Source of the DNA: Candidatus Zhuqueibacterota bacterium
GTDB taxonomy: Bacteria; Zhuqueibacterota; Zhuqueibacteria; Residuimicrobiales; Oceaniaggregativiventaceae
Length of the DNA stretch: 64,000 nt
NCBI GenBank assembly: GCA_014728115.1
Contig: WJME01000304.1
Location: forward strand, 118,872-182,871
Direction: 5' to 3'
Of the stretch, positions 62,806 to 64,000 are shown one piece after another (position 1 is the stretch's first letter; every line of letters starts with the position of its first letter). Below the pieces are notes generated by a model, which was not told the DNA's origin, did not search any database, and worked only from the letters and a program-made list of their open reading frames with translations. The translations under genes were made by a program, and so were the position numbers.

Positions 62806-64000
62806 TTTGAAAAGTATTCCTTTGCCTCTTTTAGGGCATCGACGAATCGGTCAATGTCCGGTTTGCTATTATAGAGATACAGGCTGGCCCGGGCCGTGGC
62901 AGGTACGCGGAATCGTTTCATGACCAGCTGTGCACAATGGTGACCGGAACGAATGGCGATCTTTTTCTGATCCAGCCAGGTCGCCAGATCATGAGCATGA
63001 ATCTGGCCCAGCGTAAAAGAGATCGCAGCGCCCCGGTTTTCGAGCGGACCATAAATACGCAGATCATCCATATCCTGTAAACGCTGTAGTGCATAGCGCG
63101 TCAGTTCGGCTTCATAGTCTCGAATGACCTCGAGTCCGATCGCCGACAGATAATCGATGGCAGCACCGAGTCCGATGGCTCCGGCGATATTCTGTGTTCC
63201 CCCTTCAAATCGATACGGTAATTCATTCCAGGTGGATTCCTGATAGTCAACACTCTCGATCATGTCACCGCCGAACATCACGGGCTGCATTTCATTCAGA
63301 CGCTCTTTTTTGGCATACAACACCCCGATACCGGTGGGCCCCACCATTTTATGTCCGGAAAAGCCATAAAAGTCCACATCCAGGCCCTGCACATCCACAG
63401 GTTGATGCGCCACTCCCTGGGCGCCATCGACTGCGACCGGCACGCCTTTTTCATGTGCCAGGGCAATGATCTCCGGCAAAGGATTGATCGTGCCGAGGGC
63501 ATTGGAGATCTGTGTAACAGAGAGCAAACGCGTCCTGTCGGTGAGCAAATCGGACAATTTGTTCACATCCAGAGTGCCGTCATCCTCAAAACGCCAGTAG
63601 ACCAGCTCTGCGCCACGGCGTTTGGCCACCATCTGCCATGGCACGATATTGCTGTGATGCTCCATCTCGCTGATCACGATGCGGTCACCCTCATTCACAT
63701 GCAGATCGGCCCATCCATAGGCGACCAGATTCATAGATTCCGTGGTTCCGCGTGTAAAAATGATTTGTTCGTTTGAGGGGGCATGGATAAATTTGGCCAC
63801 TTTGCTCCGCGCTCCTTCAAAGGCATTTGTCGCGCGCTCTGCCATATCATATGCACCGCGATGGGTGTTGGCATTGTACTGGCGATAAAAATCATTCATC
63901 GCCTCGATCACCACAGCAGGTTTCTGAGTCGTGGCCGCACTGTCGAGATAGACCAATCCCTCGTTTTTTGGATGAGTAAGAATAGGAAAATCACGCCGAA
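62796..64000 (-). CDS. sufS: Cysteine desulfurase SufS, 5' end beyond the window
   Basis: A PLP enzyme that takes sulfur from cysteine for iron-sulfur cluster assembly. LVYLDSAATTQKP is the typical first strand; PLP contacts are in IFTRGTTESMNLVAYGWADL, VAVDGAQGVAHQPVDVQGLD and DFYGFSGHKMVGPTGIGVLY (Schiff-base Lys), and the persulfide Cys lies in IAIRSGHHCAQLVMKRF. The frame stays open past TTG 63956 to the window edge with RRDFPILTHPKNEG, which matches the family's N-terminus, so the true start is outside. It is followed by sufU in an overlap. Confidence 0.95.
   Translation of the reverse strand, partial: RRDFPILTHPKNEGLVYLDSAATTQKPAVVIEAMNDFYRQYNANTHRGAYDMAERATNAFEGARSKVAKFIHAPSNEQIIFTRGTTESMNLVAYGWADLHVNEGDRIVISEMEHHSNIVPWQMVAKRRGAELVYWRFEDDGTLDVNKLSDLLTDRTRLLSVTQISNALGTINPLPEIIALAHEKGVPVAVDGAQGVAHQPVDVQGLDVDFYGFSGHKMVGPTGIGVLYAKKERLNEMQPVMFGGDMIESVDYQESTWNELPYRFEGGTQNIAGAIGLGAAIDYLSAIGLEVIRDYEAELTRYALQRLQDMDDLRIYGPLENRGAAISFTLGQIHAHDLATWLDQKKIAIRSGHHCAQLVMKRFRVPATARASLYLYNSKPDIDRFVDALKEAKEYFSKWF

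Overview
The window looks like chromosomal DNA of a free-living Gram-negative bacterium, probably from the FCB side of the tree (Bacteroidota, Calditrichota or KSB1-like lineages). The evidence is a short primary sigma factor without region 1.1, a sigma / anti-sigma / DUF4252 operon, many signal-peptide and lipoprotein leaders, a Wzi-type outer-membrane capsule protein and a SufU-type iron-sulfur scaffold. Several genes have clear GGAGG-like ribosome sites, which argues against a typical Bacteroides. The lineage is an inference from family content only.

Layout. 1-1.4 kb: end of an OPT-family transporter. 1.6-27 kb: an accessory surface-glycan locus, mostly A+T-richer than its flanks, with two methyltransferases, a Wzi-like protein, several glycosyltransferases, Wzx flippase, O-antigen ligase/polymerase, Wzz chain-length protein and a WcaJ-like initiating sugar-phosphate transferase. 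It is damaged and mosaic: one Wzz gene is fused in frame to a GH16-like domain, a DUF1670 gene is decayed and split by a complete IS21-family element, a small lipoprotein-like gene is frameshifted, and two near-identical cysteine-rich secreted-protein genes lie 13 kb apart as direct repeats. 27-38.5 kb: housekeeping genes (serS, NhaC antiporter, phosphodiesterase, pyrF, pyrE, Ca/Na exchanger, primary sigma factor, trkH-trkA, threonine aldolase). 38.5-44.9 kb: a leftward operon acpS-nnr-vanZ-like-outer-membrane protein, followed by a large protein joining an endonuclease Q module to a UvrD helicase. 45-52.3 kb: an ECF sigma factor, then sugar-related secreted proteins, an AGE/cellobiose 2-epimerase-like enzyme, a Tat-exported Gfo/Idh/MocA oxidoreductase and a DoxX membrane protein. 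52.4-59.8 kb: a ribose-type sugar ABC transporter whose permease and binding-protein genes are separated from the ATPase gene by ssrA (tmRNA), an AAA-ATPase / DUF4276 TOPRIM-like pair and a secreted beta-sandwich protein. 59.9-64 kb: ECF sigma / anti-sigma / DUF4252 operon, then leftward sufS-sufU and two small genes.

How the parts fit. The glycan locus would make a lipid-linked repeat unit (initiating transferase, glycosyltransferases), flip it (Wzx), polymerise or ligate it (Wzy/WaaL-like), set its length (Wzz) and anchor it outside (Wzi). The 46-60 kb region looks like uptake and processing of an unknown sugar: secreted TIM-barrel and epimerase-like proteins, a periplasmic oxidoreductase and a sugar ABC importer. 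The best candidates for unusual biology are the EndoQ-UvrD fusion, the AAA/DUF4276 pair beside ssrA, the Wzz-GH16 chimera, and the IS21 insertion whose target gene can be reconstructed across its 5-bp target duplication.
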